Source: Microbacterium murale (lineage in GTDB: Bacteria > Actinomycetota > Actinomycetes > Actinomycetales > Microbacteriaceae). From it: a DNA stretch of 64,000 nucleotides. The position numbers and the translations under genes were made by a program. This document shows, piece after piece, positions 16,429 through 25,944 of the stretch. The stretch lies in contig NZ_BMCM01000003.1 of assembly GCF_014635185.1 (NCBI RefSeq), forward strand, positions 509,700 to 573,699, read 5' to 3'. The notes beneath the pieces were generated by a model, which searched no databases, had not been told where the DNA came from, and worked only from the letters and a program-made list of their open reading frames with translations. Each line of letters starts with the position of its first letter. The stretch's first letter is position 1.

Positions 16429-17889
16429 TCAGATCTCGATCAGGCCCTCAGGCGGGATGACGGAGATCGCGGCGGTGACTGCCTCGAGTCCCGACAGACG
16501 TGCCGGCGACAGCTGCTTCGTGACCTCTTCGCGTGACATCAGTCCCGCTTCGACCACGAGGTCGGCGACGTTGCGGTTCGTGAGCAGCGCGGTCTTCGCG
16601 AGGGCGGCCGCAGCGGCGTAGCCGATGAACGGCGTGAGCGCCGTGATGACGCCGACCGAAGCACCCACCATCGCTCCGAGGCGATCGGTGTTCGCCGTGA
16701 TGCCGTCGACGCAGTTGACGCGCAGTGTCCACATGGCCTGGCGCATCCAGGTGATCGACTGGAAGATCGAGTGCGCAATCACCGGCTCAAAGGCGTTCAG
16801 CTGCAACTGCCCCGCCTCGACAGCCATCGTGACGGTCATGTCCGCACCGACCACGGCGAACGCGACCTGATTCACGACCTCGGGGATCACGGGGTTGACC
16901 TTGCCCGGCATGATGCTCGAGCCCGCCTGCTTGGCCGGGAGGTTGATCTCGCCGAGACCGGCCTGCGGACCGGACGAGAGCAGGCGCAGGTCGTTGCAGA
17001 TCTTCGAGAGCTTGATGGCGTTGCGCTTGAGCGACGAGGAGAACGACATGAAGGCACCGGTGTCGCTGGTGGATTCGACCAGGTCGGTCGCTGTCTCGAG
17101 ATCGAGAGCGGTGATCTCACGCAGGTGGGTGAGCACGGCCTGTGCATAGTCGACGTGAGTGGTGATGCCGGTGCCGATCGCGGTCGCACCCATGTTGATC
17201 TCGAACATCAACGACGCGTTCTCGGTGAGACGGCTGTGGTCCTCGCCGAGAGTCGTCGCGAAGCCGTGGAACTCCTGCCCGAGCGTCATCGGCACGGCAT
17301 CCTGCAACTGGGTGCGTCCCACCTTGAGGATGTCGTGGAAATCGACGGCCTTGCTCAGGAACGAGCGGCGCAGCAGATCGAGCTCATCGAGCAGGGAACG
17401 GAGGTTGAGGGAGAGGCCGATCTTGACAGCCGTCGGGTACACGTCGTTCGTTGACTGGCTGCGGTTGGTGTGGTCGATCGGAGAGAGGAAATCGTAATCG
17501 CCCTTCTCCCGCCCGGCGATCTCCAGCGCGATGTTGGTGATCACCTCGTTCGCGTTCATGTTCGTCGAGGTGCCGGCGCCACCCTGGATCACGCCCACCG
17601 TGAACTGGTCATGGAATTCGCCGTCGATGACCCGCTGCGCTGCGGCATCGATGAGATCGGCCCGCATGGCGTCGAGTGCGCCGATGTCCTTGTTCGCCCT
17701 GGCACTGGCCTGCTTCACCATCGCGAGAGCCCGGATGAGGTCGGGATACACCGAGATCGGTCGCTTCGTGATCGGGAAGTTCGCGTCGGCGCGGGCGGTG
17801 TGGATGCCCCAATACGCGTCGGCGGGCACCTCCATGCTCCCGAGGGAATCGGTCTCGGTACGAGTGGGGGCAGGCGCGGCAGAAGCCAT
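16429..17889 (-). CDS. aspA: Aspartate ammonia-lyase
   Basis: 486 residues. The fumarase/aspartase signature is GSSIMPGKVNPVIPE, with the catalytic Ser loop; TSTNMNANEVITNIA, DHTNRSQSTNDVYPTA and GRTQLQDAVPMTLGQEF complete the active site. Together with the N-terminus (SLGSMEVPADAYWGIHT) this favours aspartase over fumarase C. It interconverts aspartate with fumarate and ammonia and fits the window's C4-dicarboxylate transporter, asparaginase and alanine dehydrogenase. AAGGATGTGAC precedes ATG; a TAGACT box about 50 nt upstream may be its promoter. Confidence 0.92.
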   Translation of the reverse strand: MASAAPAPTRTETDSLGSMEVPADAYWGIHTARADANFPITKRPISVYPDLIRALAMVKQASARANKDIGALDAMRADLIDAAAQRVIDGEFHDQFTVGVIQGGAGTSTNMNANEVITNIALEIAGREKGDYDFLSPIDHTNRSQSTNDVYPTAVKIGLSLNLRSLLDELDLLRRSFLSKAVDFHDILKVGRTQLQDAVPMTLGQEFHGFATTLGEDHSRLTENASLMFEINMGATAIGTGITTHVDYAQAVLTHLREITALDLETATDLVESTSDTGAFMSFSSSLKRNAIKLSKICNDLRLLSSGPQAGLGEINLPAKQAGSSIMPGKVNPVIPEVVNQVAFAVVGADMTVTMAVEAGQLQLNAFEPVIAHSIFQSITWMRQAMWTLRVNCVDGITANTDRLGAMVGASVGVITALTPFIGYAAAAALAKTALLTNRNVADLVVEAGLMSREEVTKQLSPARLSGLEAVTAAISVIPPEGLIEI

Positions 17890-17990
17890 GTCACATCCTT
17901 GTGGGTCGTGGCGGATCAGGGAACGAGGGATGTCTCCAGTCTATGCCGCGCGCATCCTGCGAGAAGCGTCGCAGACGCCGCGTCGAGGCC

Positions 17991-18326
17991 TCAGTGGCCG
18001 ACGACGATCAGCAGGATGCCGCTCGCCACCGCAACGGCGCAGAGCGCGAAGCAGCCGTACGCGCCGATCAACGCCACACGCTTCTGGCCGTCCGTGAGCG
18101 GGTTCTTCCTCGCGGCCTTCGCCGCCTGCTTCGCAGCGCGACGAGCTTCCTTCTCGGTGATCACGGTGATGGCATCGGTGAACTCCGCGGGACTCACCAC
18201 CGGAGCGTGGCCCGCGCGGACGAGCAGCCGCAAGCCGAGTGCATAGAAGGTCACGACAGCGGCAGCACCGATGAGCGCGGCCGCGAACACCAGCACGAAT
18301 GCGGCCCAGTCGATGTCGACGCTCAT
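17991..18326 (-). CDS. Small two-helix membrane protein, partner of PiT
   Basis: 111 residues. One helix near residues 8-35, a cytoplasmic Ala/Lys-rich stretch (TEKEARRAAKQAAKAARKN) and a second helix near 85-108. Its ATG overlaps the end of the phosphate transporter gene by 4 nt (ATGA), so the two are translationally coupled. No known domain is recognised. The arrangement suggests an accessory or stability factor for the transporter, which is inference. Confidence 0.75.
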   Translation of the reverse strand: MSVDIDWAAFVLVFAAALIGAAAVVTFYALGLRLLVRAGHAPVVSPAEFTDAITVITEKEARRAAKQAAKAARKNPLTDGQKRVALIGAYGCFALCAVAVASGILLIVVGH

Positions 18327-19696
18327 TCTGTGCCCTCGTTCGTCGTGCTCGCGGCAGCGGCCTCGCCCGCTGCGACATCCTTCTCGCCGGGCGTCTTCTG
18401 TCCGCCCTTCTTCTGCGCGCGCTTCTTGGCGGCCTTGGCCTGTTCTTTGGCCTCGGCTTTCGCCTTCGCACGCGCCTTCGCCTCCGCACGGGCACGCTCG
18501 ATCTGCAGCTGACGTCGGGTCGGCGGCGGCATGTCGGGCAGCTCGATCGCGAGACCGGACTCTGCGACGTCGCTCATCGCGTTCTCGGCGGTCACCGCAT
18601 TGCGGCGCGAACGCAGGAACAGTCCGATGATGACGACGAGAGCGAGAACCGCATCGATCGCCACGCCCCAGTTGCCCAGCCAGACCACGAGAAGAGCAGC
18701 CAGCGCACCGACCGCCGCGGCAGCCGGCAGCGTGAGCAGCCAGCCGATGGCGATGCGTCCGGCCGTCCGCCAGCGCACGGTCGAGCCGCGCCGGCCGAGG
18801 CCCGAACCGATCACCGATCCGGAGGCGACCTGAGTGGTCGAGAGCGCGAAACCGAGAGCGCTGGATGCGAGGATGGTCGCCGCCGTCGAGCTCTCCGCCG
18901 CGAAGCCCTGAGCGGGCTTCACATCGGTGAGGCCCTTGCCGAGCGTGCGGATGATGCGCCACCCGCCGAGATATGTGCCGAGGGCGATCGTGAAGGCACA
19001 GGCGAAGATGACCCAGAAGTACGGGTCCGACTGCTCGGAGTTCTGCCAGCCGACCGTGATGAGGGCGAGCGTGATGACGCCCATCGTCTTCTGTGCGTCG
19101 TTCGTGCCGTGCGCGAGAGCGACCAGGGACGACGTGAAGATCTGGCCCCAGCGGAATCCGTCGCGACCATCCGGTTTGCCGTCGTAGCGGCGGGTGATCG
19201 AGTAGGCGATCTTCGTGGCGGCGAACGCGATGAGCCCTGCCGTGATCGGGGCGATGAGCGCGGGCAGGACGATCTTGGACAGAACCATGCCGAAGTCGAT
19301 GCCCCCGATGCCGACGCCGATCAGCGTCGCGCCGATGAGCCCGCCGAACAGCGCGTGCGAGGAACTCGAGGGCAGTCCCAGCAGCCAGGTGAGCATGTTC
19401 CACGTGATGGCGCCGATGAGGCCGGCGAAGATCACGGACAGGAACAGCTCTGCACCCGAGTCCCGGATGGCGTCCTCGTTGATGATGCCGTGAGACACGG
19501 TCTTCGAGACCTCTGTCGACAGGAAGGCGCCGACGAGATTGAGGCCGGCCGCCAGGAGCACAGCCGTCTTCGGCTTGAGAGCACCCGTTGCGATGGGCGT
19601 CGCCATCGCATTCGCGGTGTCGTGAAAGCCGTTCGTGAAGTCGAAGAAGAGGGCTAGCACGATGACCAGCACGACGATGAGGGCTGCGGTTTCCAC
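18323..19696 (-). CDS. pitA: Low-affinity inorganic phosphate transporter, PiT family
   Basis: About 457 residues from GTG 19696, chosen because family proteins begin at this point (ETAALIVVLVIVLALFFDFT); GTG 19765 would add 23 residues. The duplicated PiT signature is clear: TNGFHDTANAMATPIATGAL in the first half and HGTNDAQKTMGVI in the second, with GLPSSSSHAL between. It imports phosphate (often as metal-phosphate) with protons or sodium. The C-terminal 60 residues are Ala/Lys-rich and cytoplasmic. It is cotranscribed with the small membrane gene downstream. Confidence 0.9.
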   Translation of the reverse strand: METAALIVVLVIVLALFFDFTNGFHDTANAMATPIATGALKPKTAVLLAAGLNLVGAFLSTEVSKTVSHGIINEDAIRDSGAELFLSVIFAGLIGAITWNMLTWLLGLPSSSSHALFGGLIGATLIGVGIGGIDFGMVLSKIVLPALIAPITAGLIAFAATKIAYSITRRYDGKPDGRDGFRWGQIFTSSLVALAHGTNDAQKTMGVITLALITVGWQNSEQSDPYFWVIFACAFTIALGTYLGGWRIIRTLGKGLTDVKPAQGFAAESSTAATILASSALGFALSTTQVASGSVIGSGLGRRGSTVRWRTAGRIAIGWLLTLPAAAAVGALAALLVVWLGNWGVAIDAVLALVVIIGLFLRSRRNAVTAENAMSDVAESGLAIELPDMPPPTRRQLQIERARAEAKARAKAKAEAKEQAKAAKKRAQKKGGQKTPGEKDVAAGEAAAASTTNEGTE

Positions 19697-19840
19697 CGTT
19701 CGCTTTCGGTTGTGTGAAAGGAAGAGAGCTGCCGACGTGATCGGCGTGACGAACGAAGAGTTCACCGTGGGTTTGACTTCCGTTTACCGGCCCCGATAAA
19801 TCCTCGCACCCTGCTCGGCTCCGGTCAACTCGACCTGGGT

Positions 19841-19846
19841 TAGCGT
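19841..19846 (+). promoter_or_regulatory. -10 box TAGCGT, leaderless ptrB promoter; fixes start at 19853
   Basis: TAGCGT is followed by tandem GTG codons at 19850 and 19853. Only the second has the 6-nt spacing seen at other leaderless genes here. Confidence 0.5.
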
Positions 19847-19852
19847 GGTGTG

Positions 19853-21964
19853 GTGACCAACGCCCCCATCGCAGCTCGCCGTTCCCACCTCCGCACTCAC
19901 CACGGCGATACATTCGACGATCCTTACGAGTGGCTGCGTGAGAAGGACTCGGCCGAGGTGATCGCGCATCTCGAGGCGGAGAACGCGCACACCGACAGCG
20001 AGACGGCACACCTCGAGGAGCTGCGCGAGACGCTGTTCCAGGAGATCAAGGGCCGCGTGCAGGAGACCGATCTGTCGGTGCCGACCCGCAAGGGCGATTG
20101 GTGGTACTACAGCCGCAGCGAGGAGGGCTCGCAGTACGGCATCCAATGCCGCGCCGCGGCCGATGAGCGTGACTGGACTCCCCCGGTGCTCGAGCCGGGC
20201 GTGCCCGTCCCCGGTGAGCAGATCCTCCTGGACGGCAATGTCGAGGCCGAGGGTCACGAATTCTTCTCGCTCGGCTCCTTCGACACATCGGATGACGGCG
20301 CCAAGATGCTGTGGGCTCCCGATTACGAGGGCGACGAGCTCTACACGATCAAGGTGCGCGACCTGGTCAGCGGCGAGACGCTCCCCGACGAGATCCCGCG
20401 GACCGGTGGTGGCTTCTTCACCCCGGACGGCACAGGAATCATCTACACGACTCGCGACGACGCATGGCGTCCCGACACTCTGTGGCTGCACCTGATCGGC
20501 ACACCGGTCGAGGACGACGTGAAGTTGTTCCACGAAGCGGATGAACGGTTCTGGCTGGGCGCCGGCGTCACTCGCAGCAAGCGGTACCTCGTGATCGGGG
20601 TCGGATCCAGCGTGACGAGCGAGGAATACCTCGTCGATCTTCGCGGTGACATCACCGCGGAGCCGCGACTAGTGTGGCCGCGGACCGAGGGCGTCGAGTA
20701 CTCGCTCGAGCACGCCGTGATCGACGGCGAGGATCGGCTGCTGATCCTGCACAATCAGGATGCGGTCGACTTCGAACTCGTCTCAGTACCGGCAGATGAC
20801 CCCCAGCGCGAGCGACATGTCGTGATGGGGCACGAGGCCGGACGCCGCATCCTCGGCGTCGACTGCTTCCGCGACTTCGCCGTCGTCGGCTACCGCAGCG
20901 AGGGCCTCGAACGCATCGGCATGCTCGACTACGCCGACGACCGTGTGGAGGAACTCGGCTTCGACGAGCCGCTGTTCTCGGCATGGCCGGCAGGCAATCC
21001 GGAATGGCACTCGCCGTTCCTGCGCCTGGGGTACACGTCGTTCGTCACCCCGAGCACGGTCTACGACCTGGATCTGTCGACGCGAGAGCTCGTGCTGCGC
21101 AAACGCCAGCCGGTGCTCGGCGGCTACGAGTCGTCCGAGTACGGGCAGGAGCGGGCATGGGCTTCGGCGTCCGACGGCACGCAGGTGCCGATCTCGCTGG
21201 TGTGGAAGAAGACATTCGGCGCGCCTGGAGACGACATCCGGCCCGTGCACCTCTATGGCTACGGGTCGTACGAGCACTCGATCGACCCCGGCTTCTCGGT
21301 CGCCCGACTGTCGGAACTCGACAGGGGTGTGATCTTCGCCGTCGCGCACGTGCGCGGTGGCGGCGAGATGGGTCGCAGCTGGTACGACGACGGCAAGATG
21401 CTCAACAAGCGCAACTCGTTCACCGACTTCGTGGCCTGCGCAGAGCACCTCATCGCCGCGCGCATCACGACCCCCGAGCACCTGGTCGCCGAGGGTGGCA
21501 GCGCAGGCGGTCTGCTGATGGGAGCCGTTGCGAACATCGCCCCTTCGCGGTTCGCCGGGATCCTGGCATCCGTTCCGTTCGTCGACGCGCTCACCAGCAT
21601 CCTCGATCCCTCACTCCCCCTCACCGTCATCGAGTGGGACGAATGGGGCGACCCGCTGCACGACGCGGACGTCTACGCCTACATGAAGTCGTACACGCCG
21701 TACGAGAACGTGCAGGACGGCGTCTCCTACCCGCGCATCCTCGCGATGACATCACTCAATGACACCCGTGTGCTCTACGTGGAGCCCGCGAAATGGGTTG
21801 CGCGACTTCGCGAGGCGGGGGCGGATGACGTGCTGCTCAAGTGCGAGATGGCCGCCGGGCACGGAGGCGTGAGCGGCAGGTACAACGCCTGGAAAGAGCG
21901 TGCATTCGAGCTCGCCTGGATGCTCGACGCCCTGGGTCTCGCTGAGAAGAAGCCGTCCGCCTGA
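19853..21964 (+). CDS. ptrB: Oligopeptidase B / prolyl oligopeptidase (S9 family)
   Basis: 703 residues from GTG 19853 (or 704 from 19850). The N-terminal RRSHLRTHHGDTFDDPYEWL starts the beta-propeller, and the C-terminal alpha/beta-hydrolase begins near residue 410. The catalytic triad is Ser in VAEGGSAGGLLMG, Asp in SLNDTRVLYVEP and His in AAGHGGVSGRY. The 700-residue length and RGGGEMGRSWYDDGK match oligopeptidase B, which cleaves peptides after basic residues in the cytoplasm. It has no signal peptide. Confidence 0.93.
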   Translation: MTNAPIAARRSHLRTHHGDTFDDPYEWLREKDSAEVIAHLEAENAHTDSETAHLEELRETLFQEIKGRVQETDLSVPTRKGDWWYYSRSEEGSQYGIQCRAAADERDWTPPVLEPGVPVPGEQILLDGNVEAEGHEFFSLGSFDTSDDGAKMLWAPDYEGDELYTIKVRDLVSGETLPDEIPRTGGGFFTPDGTGIIYTTRDDAWRPDTLWLHLIGTPVEDDVKLFHEADERFWLGAGVTRSKRYLVIGVGSSVTSEEYLVDLRGDITAEPRLVWPRTEGVEYSLEHAVIDGEDRLLILHNQDAVDFELVSVPADDPQRERHVVMGHEAGRRILGVDCFRDFAVVGYRSEGLERIGMLDYADDRVEELGFDEPLFSAWPAGNPEWHSPFLRLGYTSFVTPSTVYDLDLSTRELVLRKRQPVLGGYESSEYGQERAWASASDGTQVPISLVWKKTFGAPGDDIRPVHLYGYGSYEHSIDPGFSVARLSELDRGVIFAVAHVRGGGEMGRSWYDDGKMLNKRNSFTDFVACAEHLIAARITTPEHLVAEGGSAGGLLMGAVANIAPSRFAGILASVPFVDALTSILDPSLPLTVIEWDEWGDPLHDADVYAYMKSYTPYENVQDGVSYPRILAMTSLNDTRVLYVEPAKWVARLREAGADDVLLKCEMAAGHGGVSGRYNAWKERAFELAWMLDALGLAEKKPSA

Positions 21965-21989
21965 TCAGGGCGCTCGCAGATCGGGCGTC

Positions 21990-21995
21990 TAACAT
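21990..21995 (+). promoter_or_regulatory. -10-like box TAACAT before acyltransferase
   Basis: TAACAT is followed by 8 nt (GGCGCGGG) and ATG 22004. The spacing is slightly longer than at the other leaderless candidates. Confidence 0.35.
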
Positions 21996-22003
21996 GGCGC
22001 GGG

Positions 22004-23116
22004 ATGTCCGACACCTCCGCCAGAATCACAGGTCTCGACGGACTCAGAGGATTCGCGTCTCTCGCCGTCGTGCTCTATCACCTCACCCTCATCGCCAGAC
22101 CCGAGCTGAGCGAGACGGCGTGGGAGTGGCTGACGCAGAGTCCGCTCAAGATCGTGTTCCCCGGCACGGAGTCGGTGCTCGTGTTCTTCGCCCTGTCAGG
22201 ACTGGTCGTCGCATTGCCCGCGCTGCGCTCCGACTTCACGTGGACGCGCTACTACCCGTCGCGCCTGCTGCGGCTGTATCTTCCGGTCTTCGGCGCACTG
22301 ATCCTCGCGGCCGTCCTGATCATCGCGATTCCCCGCGATCCGGCGACCATGCCGACCGGGACATGGCTGCGTGATGCACAGGCGACCACGGTCACGCCGC
22401 TCTCGCTGCTGACGGAGGCATCGCTCCTGCCGCAGTCGTACGACATCGACAACGTGCTGTGGTCGTTGCGCTGGGAGCTCTTCTTCTCCCTGCTGCTGCC
22501 GCTGTTCGTGTGGATCGCGATCCGATTCCGGCGGGCCAGTCCCTATCTCGCAGCCATCGCCGCGACGGCCACCATCGCAGGCAGGATGCTTGAGATCGAC
22601 GCGCTGGTGTACTTCCCCGTGTTCCTCCTGGGGACGATCATCGCGATCAATCTCGACAGCATCCGCGCCTTCGCACAACGCGTGCGCACGCGGATGCTGT
22701 GGCCGGCGCTGGCGGTGCTCGCGGGAGTGCTGCTCATCGCCAGCTGGCTGGCACGGCCCTTCGTCGAAAGCGGCTCAGGCATCGCCGACGTGCTCTGGGG
22801 CCTCGCCGGCGTCGGTGCCGCTCTCATCGTGCTGCTCGTCATCGTGTGGCCGATGCTGCGCCGCGGGTGCGAACGATCGACCGCGCTCTGGCTGGGCAAG
22901 ATCTCCTTCAGCCTCTACCTGGTGCACGCGCCGATCCTCGGCACGCTGGGCTACCTGCTCGGCCGGGAACACTGGTGGGTGGCGTGCCTGATCGGCGTAC
23001 CGGTCTCACTCGTCGTCGCCGCCGCGTTCTACCAGTGGGTCGAGCGCCCATCGCACCGTCTCGCGCGACGGGTCGGAGGGTACGTCGCTCAACGTCTGGA
23101 GGCTCGCGCGGTCTGA
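22004..23116 (+). CDS. Acyltransferase-3 (OafA-like) membrane protein
   Basis: 370 residues. RITGLDGLRGFASLAVVLYH is the OafA-type N-terminal signature with the Arg and His needed for acyl transfer; about ten helices follow, including LGKISFSLYLVHAPILG and a final VERPSHRLARR. It likely O-acetylates a cell-surface polysaccharide or lipid. It abuts a convergent glycosyltransferase gene with no gap (stops at 23116 and 23117), so the pair may act on one surface glycan. Confidence 0.87.
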   Translation: MSDTSARITGLDGLRGFASLAVVLYHLTLIARPELSETAWEWLTQSPLKIVFPGTESVLVFFALSGLVVALPALRSDFTWTRYYPSRLLRLYLPVFGALILAAVLIIAIPRDPATMPTGTWLRDAQATTVTPLSLLTEASLLPQSYDIDNVLWSLRWELFFSLLLPLFVWIAIRFRRASPYLAAIAATATIAGRMLEIDALVYFPVFLLGTIIAINLDSIRAFAQRVRTRMLWPALAVLAGVLLIASWLARPFVESGSGIADVLWGLAGVGAALIVLLVIVWPMLRRGCERSTALWLGKISFSLYLVHAPILGTLGYLLGREHWWVACLIGVPVSLVVAAAFYQWVERPSHRLARRVGGYVAQRLEARAV

Positions 23117-24610
23117 TCAGCGCCCTGTCAGCCACTGGACCCGCCGACGCAGGACTCCTGCACGTCGGCGCAGCCGCACCCGCACCGGCTGTTCCCGCGC
23201 CGACTCGATCCGCTTCGCATCGAACGCCGAGCGCAGTTCGCGCGCCCACTGACGAGTCACCGCCACGTCGGAGAACTCGGCGGCCCTGGCCATCGCACGC
23301 CTGCGCATCGCCTCGACCCTCGCCGCAGGCATCGACTGCAGCTCCACGATCCGCTGCGCCATCATCTCGGTATCCCGTTCCGGAACGATGAAGCCGTCGA
23401 CACCGTCGCGGATCATGTCGGCCGGACCGTACCGGATGTCGTAGGCGATCGGGATGCAGCCCGCTGCCATGCTCTCGATCAGCACGAGCGGGAGTCCCTC
23501 CGAGGTCGACGTCAGAAGGCTGAAGCCCGCGCGCTGGAAGGCCGTGCGGGCATCAGGGTCGAAACCGCGCAGCCGAACGTGCTCGTCGAGGCCGAGAGCC
23601 TCGACCCGCCTGCGGATCTCACTCTCCTTCGGCCCGTCGCCGAACACGTCGAGACTGATCCGGGAATCCGTGGCCCGCGCCTTGGCGACGGCATCCACGG
23701 CGTGCTTCAGGCGTTTACGGGTCTCGAGCGACGCGACGACCACACCGGAGGAATCCGCGCGGGGACGTCCGGACGGCGGGAGGAATTCCGCCTCGTTCGG
23801 GATGGCGCGTATCCGGGCCGCGACGTCCACAGCCGCCAGGTCGTCGACGAGGTCCGCCCGCTGCCTCGCCGTGAGCACCACGATGTCGTCGAAGTCGCCC
23901 GCGCGACGCAGCACGGGAGCTCGCGACGATCGCAGCGTGCCTGCTCGTCCGCCGAGTCGATGCGACGCGTGCACGATGTGCACAGTCGTCACGTTCTCTC
24001 TCCGATAGCCGGCGACGCAGCGCGCAGCCGTCTTCGAATCGACCAGCATGTAACTCGTCTTGCCCGCAGTCAGACGATCGAACCACCAGCGGTAGAGAGT
24101 CCAGCTCGATTTCCACGCACGAATAGGTGTGCCGTCCTCCGCGTACACCACGATGCGCCGCGACGGGGCATCTGCGCGCTCTGTGGCGAGAAGGCTGCCG
24201 TCCGGACGGAACCGATCGACCGCTGTCGGCCCGCCGTCGGCCCCGGAGCGTCGCCTCGACAGGACGACGCCATCGCGCTCGGAGACGACGTCATCGTCGT
24301 TCGGCACGAGCGGCTCGACCGGGTCGATCTCGGTGTCCTTCGCACGCGGCGGGCGCTGGCGCAGTTCATCCCAGATGTTGCGGATCCTGAGCCCGTCGAT
24401 CAGCTCCCCCGCCGCGCGGAGGCGCGCATCGAGCTCGGGATAATCCGGCCGATCGTCGAGCGTGAGGATGTCGACATCGACGCCGCCGATCCGCCTGAAT
24501 GATCGCGAGCGGCGAAGCATGGCGTTCGTCATACCGCCGTAGTGGTCGCTGATTCCCCACGTGAGGGCGAAATGCCTGCCGTGCGGAAGACGTGAATCTG
24601 CGCGCATCAT
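23117..24610 (-). CDS. GT4 glycosyltransferase, TagE-like
   Basis: 497 residues from ATG 24610, preceded by TATCGT and 7 nt; ATG 24643 would add 11 residues. HFALTWGISDHYGGMTNAML opens the GT-B N-domain and an unusual 150-residue insertion follows before VTTVHIVHASHRL. The C-domain shows VVVASLETRKRLKHAV, ISLDVFGDGPKESEIRRRV and LLTSTSEGLPLVLIESMAAG with the EX7E motif. The architecture is like poly(glycerol-phosphate) alpha-glucosyltransferases that decorate teichoic acids. The acceptor is an inference; the GT4 assignment is firm. Confidence 0.82.
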   Translation of the reverse strand: MMRADSRLPHGRHFALTWGISDHYGGMTNAMLRRSRSFRRIGGVDVDILTLDDRPDYPELDARLRAAGELIDGLRIRNIWDELRQRPPRAKDTEIDPVEPLVPNDDDVVSERDGVVLSRRRSGADGGPTAVDRFRPDGSLLATERADAPSRRIVVYAEDGTPIRAWKSSWTLYRWWFDRLTAGKTSYMLVDSKTAARCVAGYRRENVTTVHIVHASHRLGGRAGTLRSSRAPVLRRAGDFDDIVVLTARQRADLVDDLAAVDVAARIRAIPNEAEFLPPSGRPRADSSGVVVASLETRKRLKHAVDAVAKARATDSRISLDVFGDGPKESEIRRRVEALGLDEHVRLRGFDPDARTAFQRAGFSLLTSTSEGLPLVLIESMAAGCIPIAYDIRYGPADMIRDGVDGFIVPERDTEMMAQRIVELQSMPAARVEAMRRRAMARAAEFSDVAVTRQWARELRSAFDAKRIESAREQPVRVRLRRRAGVLRRRVQWLTGR

Positions 24611-24617
24611 CGAACCG

Positions 24618-24623
24618 ACGATA
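24618..24623 (-). promoter_or_regulatory. -10 box TATCGT before glycosyltransferase
   Basis: On the minus strand TATCGT is followed by 7 nt and ATG 24610, supporting that start over ATG 24643. Confidence 0.4.
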
Positions 24624-24701
24624 GGCGCTGAGCTTTCGTTCATCCTGTGGGCCGCCTGTGCGGCTGCTGGATGCTGTGACGTTCGGCGACGCCCGCGGTG
24701 C

Positions 24702-25730
24702 TCAGCCGAACAGCGCCGCGGCCTCGTCGTAGCGATAGCGCGGCACGGTGTTGAGCTCGCCGAGCGCCTCTTCGAACGGCACCCGCACGATGTCGGTGCC
24801 CTTCATCGCGACCATCTTGCCCCATGCGCCTTCCACGATCGCGTCCGCCGCATGCAGGCCGAGCCGAGTGGCGAGCACGCGGTCGAATCCGGACGGCGAA
24901 CCGCCACGCTGAATGTGCCCGAGGATCGTCGCGCGGGTCTCTATGCCGGTGATGCGCTCGATCGCGGGAGCCAGCTGGTCGCCGATACCGCCGAGGCGCG
25001 GACGGTTGAAGGCATCCAGTCCCTTATCGCTGAAGGCCTCGTCCATGCCCTCGAGCTTGAAGCCCTCCGACACGACGACGAGCGGCGCCCGGCCGCGGTC
25101 GTGTGCGCTCGTGACGAGTTCCGTGATCTCGTCGATCGACATCGGCACCTCGGGGATGCAGATGACGTGAGCGCCGGCCGCCATGCCCGCGTGCAGCGCG
25201 ATCCACCCCACGTGGCGGCCCATGACCTCGGCCACCATGCAGCGCTGGTGCGAATCGCCGGTGGTGCGGAGGCGGTCCATCGCATCCGTCGCGATGTTCA
25301 CGGCGGTGTCGAAGCCGAACGAGTAGTCCGTGGCCCGCAGGTCGTTGTCGATGGTCTTGGGCACGCCCAGCACGTTCAGCCCGTCTTTCGCGAGCCGATC
25401 CGCCGCAGCCAGAGTGCCCTCGCCGCCGATCGCGACGATCCCGTCGATCTTGTGTCCGTAGAGGGTCTTGGCGATGTTCTCCGCGCCGCCGCGCTCGCCC
25501 TCATAGGGGTTGGTGCGGCTGGTTCCCAGGATCGTCCCGCCGATCTTGGACAATCCCTTGACCTCGTGACGAGTGAGCGGCATGAAGTCGCCCTCGACGA
25601 CCCCGCGCCATCCGTCGCGGATGCCGACGAACTCGAGGTCGTACGAGGTCGTGCCCTTGAGCACGATGCCGCGGATCACCGCGTTGAGTCCGGGGCAGTC
25701 GCCGCCGCTGGTGAGGATGCCGATCTTCAT
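24702..25730 (-). CDS. pfkA: 6-phosphofructokinase
   Basis: 342 residues. ILTSGGDCPGLNAVIRG, IGGTILGTSRTNPY, VAIGGEGTLAAA, GVPKTIDNDL, EVMGRHVGWIALH and LGHIQRGGSPSGFDR are standard PFK motifs. In E. coli numbering the residue at 104 is Gly (GGEGT), typical of ATP users, while 124 is Lys (PKTIDND), typical of PPi users. Streptomyces-type ATP-dependent PFKs have this Gly104/Lys124 pair, so ATP is the likely phosphoryl donor. It catalyses the committed step of glycolysis. Confidence 0.94.
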   Translation of the reverse strand: MKIGILTSGGDCPGLNAVIRGIVLKGTTSYDLEFVGIRDGWRGVVEGDFMPLTRHEVKGLSKIGGTILGTSRTNPYEGERGGAENIAKTLYGHKIDGIVAIGGEGTLAAADRLAKDGLNVLGVPKTIDNDLRATDYSFGFDTAVNIATDAMDRLRTTGDSHQRCMVAEVMGRHVGWIALHAGMAAGAHVICIPEVPMSIDEITELVTSAHDRGRAPLVVVSEGFKLEGMDEAFSDKGLDAFNRPRLGGIGDQLAPAIERITGIETRATILGHIQRGGSPSGFDRVLATRLGLHAADAIVEGAWGKMVAMKGTDIVRVPFEEALGELNTVPRYRYDEAAALFG

Positions 25731-25828
25731 GCTGGTGCCTTCAGACGTTTTCGGGAGGGGGGGACGGGCGACGCTGCCTGCTCTCGACCCTAGTGGGCAT
25801 CACTGCCGGATGCCATTCCGACCGCGCG

Positions 25829-25871
25829 AAAAACGACGATCTTGCCGGCCGGAATACGCCCGATCGTCGTT
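25829..25871 (-). terminator. Hairpin with U-rich tail, distal SNF2-gene terminator
   Basis: On the minus strand AACGACGATC pairs with GATCGTCGTT across about 20 nt, followed by TTTCG. It backs up the closer hairpin at 25879-25896. Confidence 0.6.
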
Positions 25872-25878
25872 CTTCCGC

Positions 25879-25896
25879 AAAAAGGGCGGATCGCCC
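25879..25896 (-). terminator. Rho-independent terminator of the SNF2 gene
   Basis: On the minus strand GGGCG-ATC-CGCCC is followed directly by TTTTT, about 50 nt after the helicase stop. Confidence 0.75.
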
Positions 25897-25944
25897 GCAG
25901 AACACCCACCAAGAAGGCCGTTTCTTAACAGCCCCGGCGGTGCC

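Noticed and set aside
17991-20009. 672-codon minus frame running through pitA
   Set aside because: Only its last 111 codons are real (17991-18326). The rest is in another frame across pitA and reads as Arg/His-rich nonsense.
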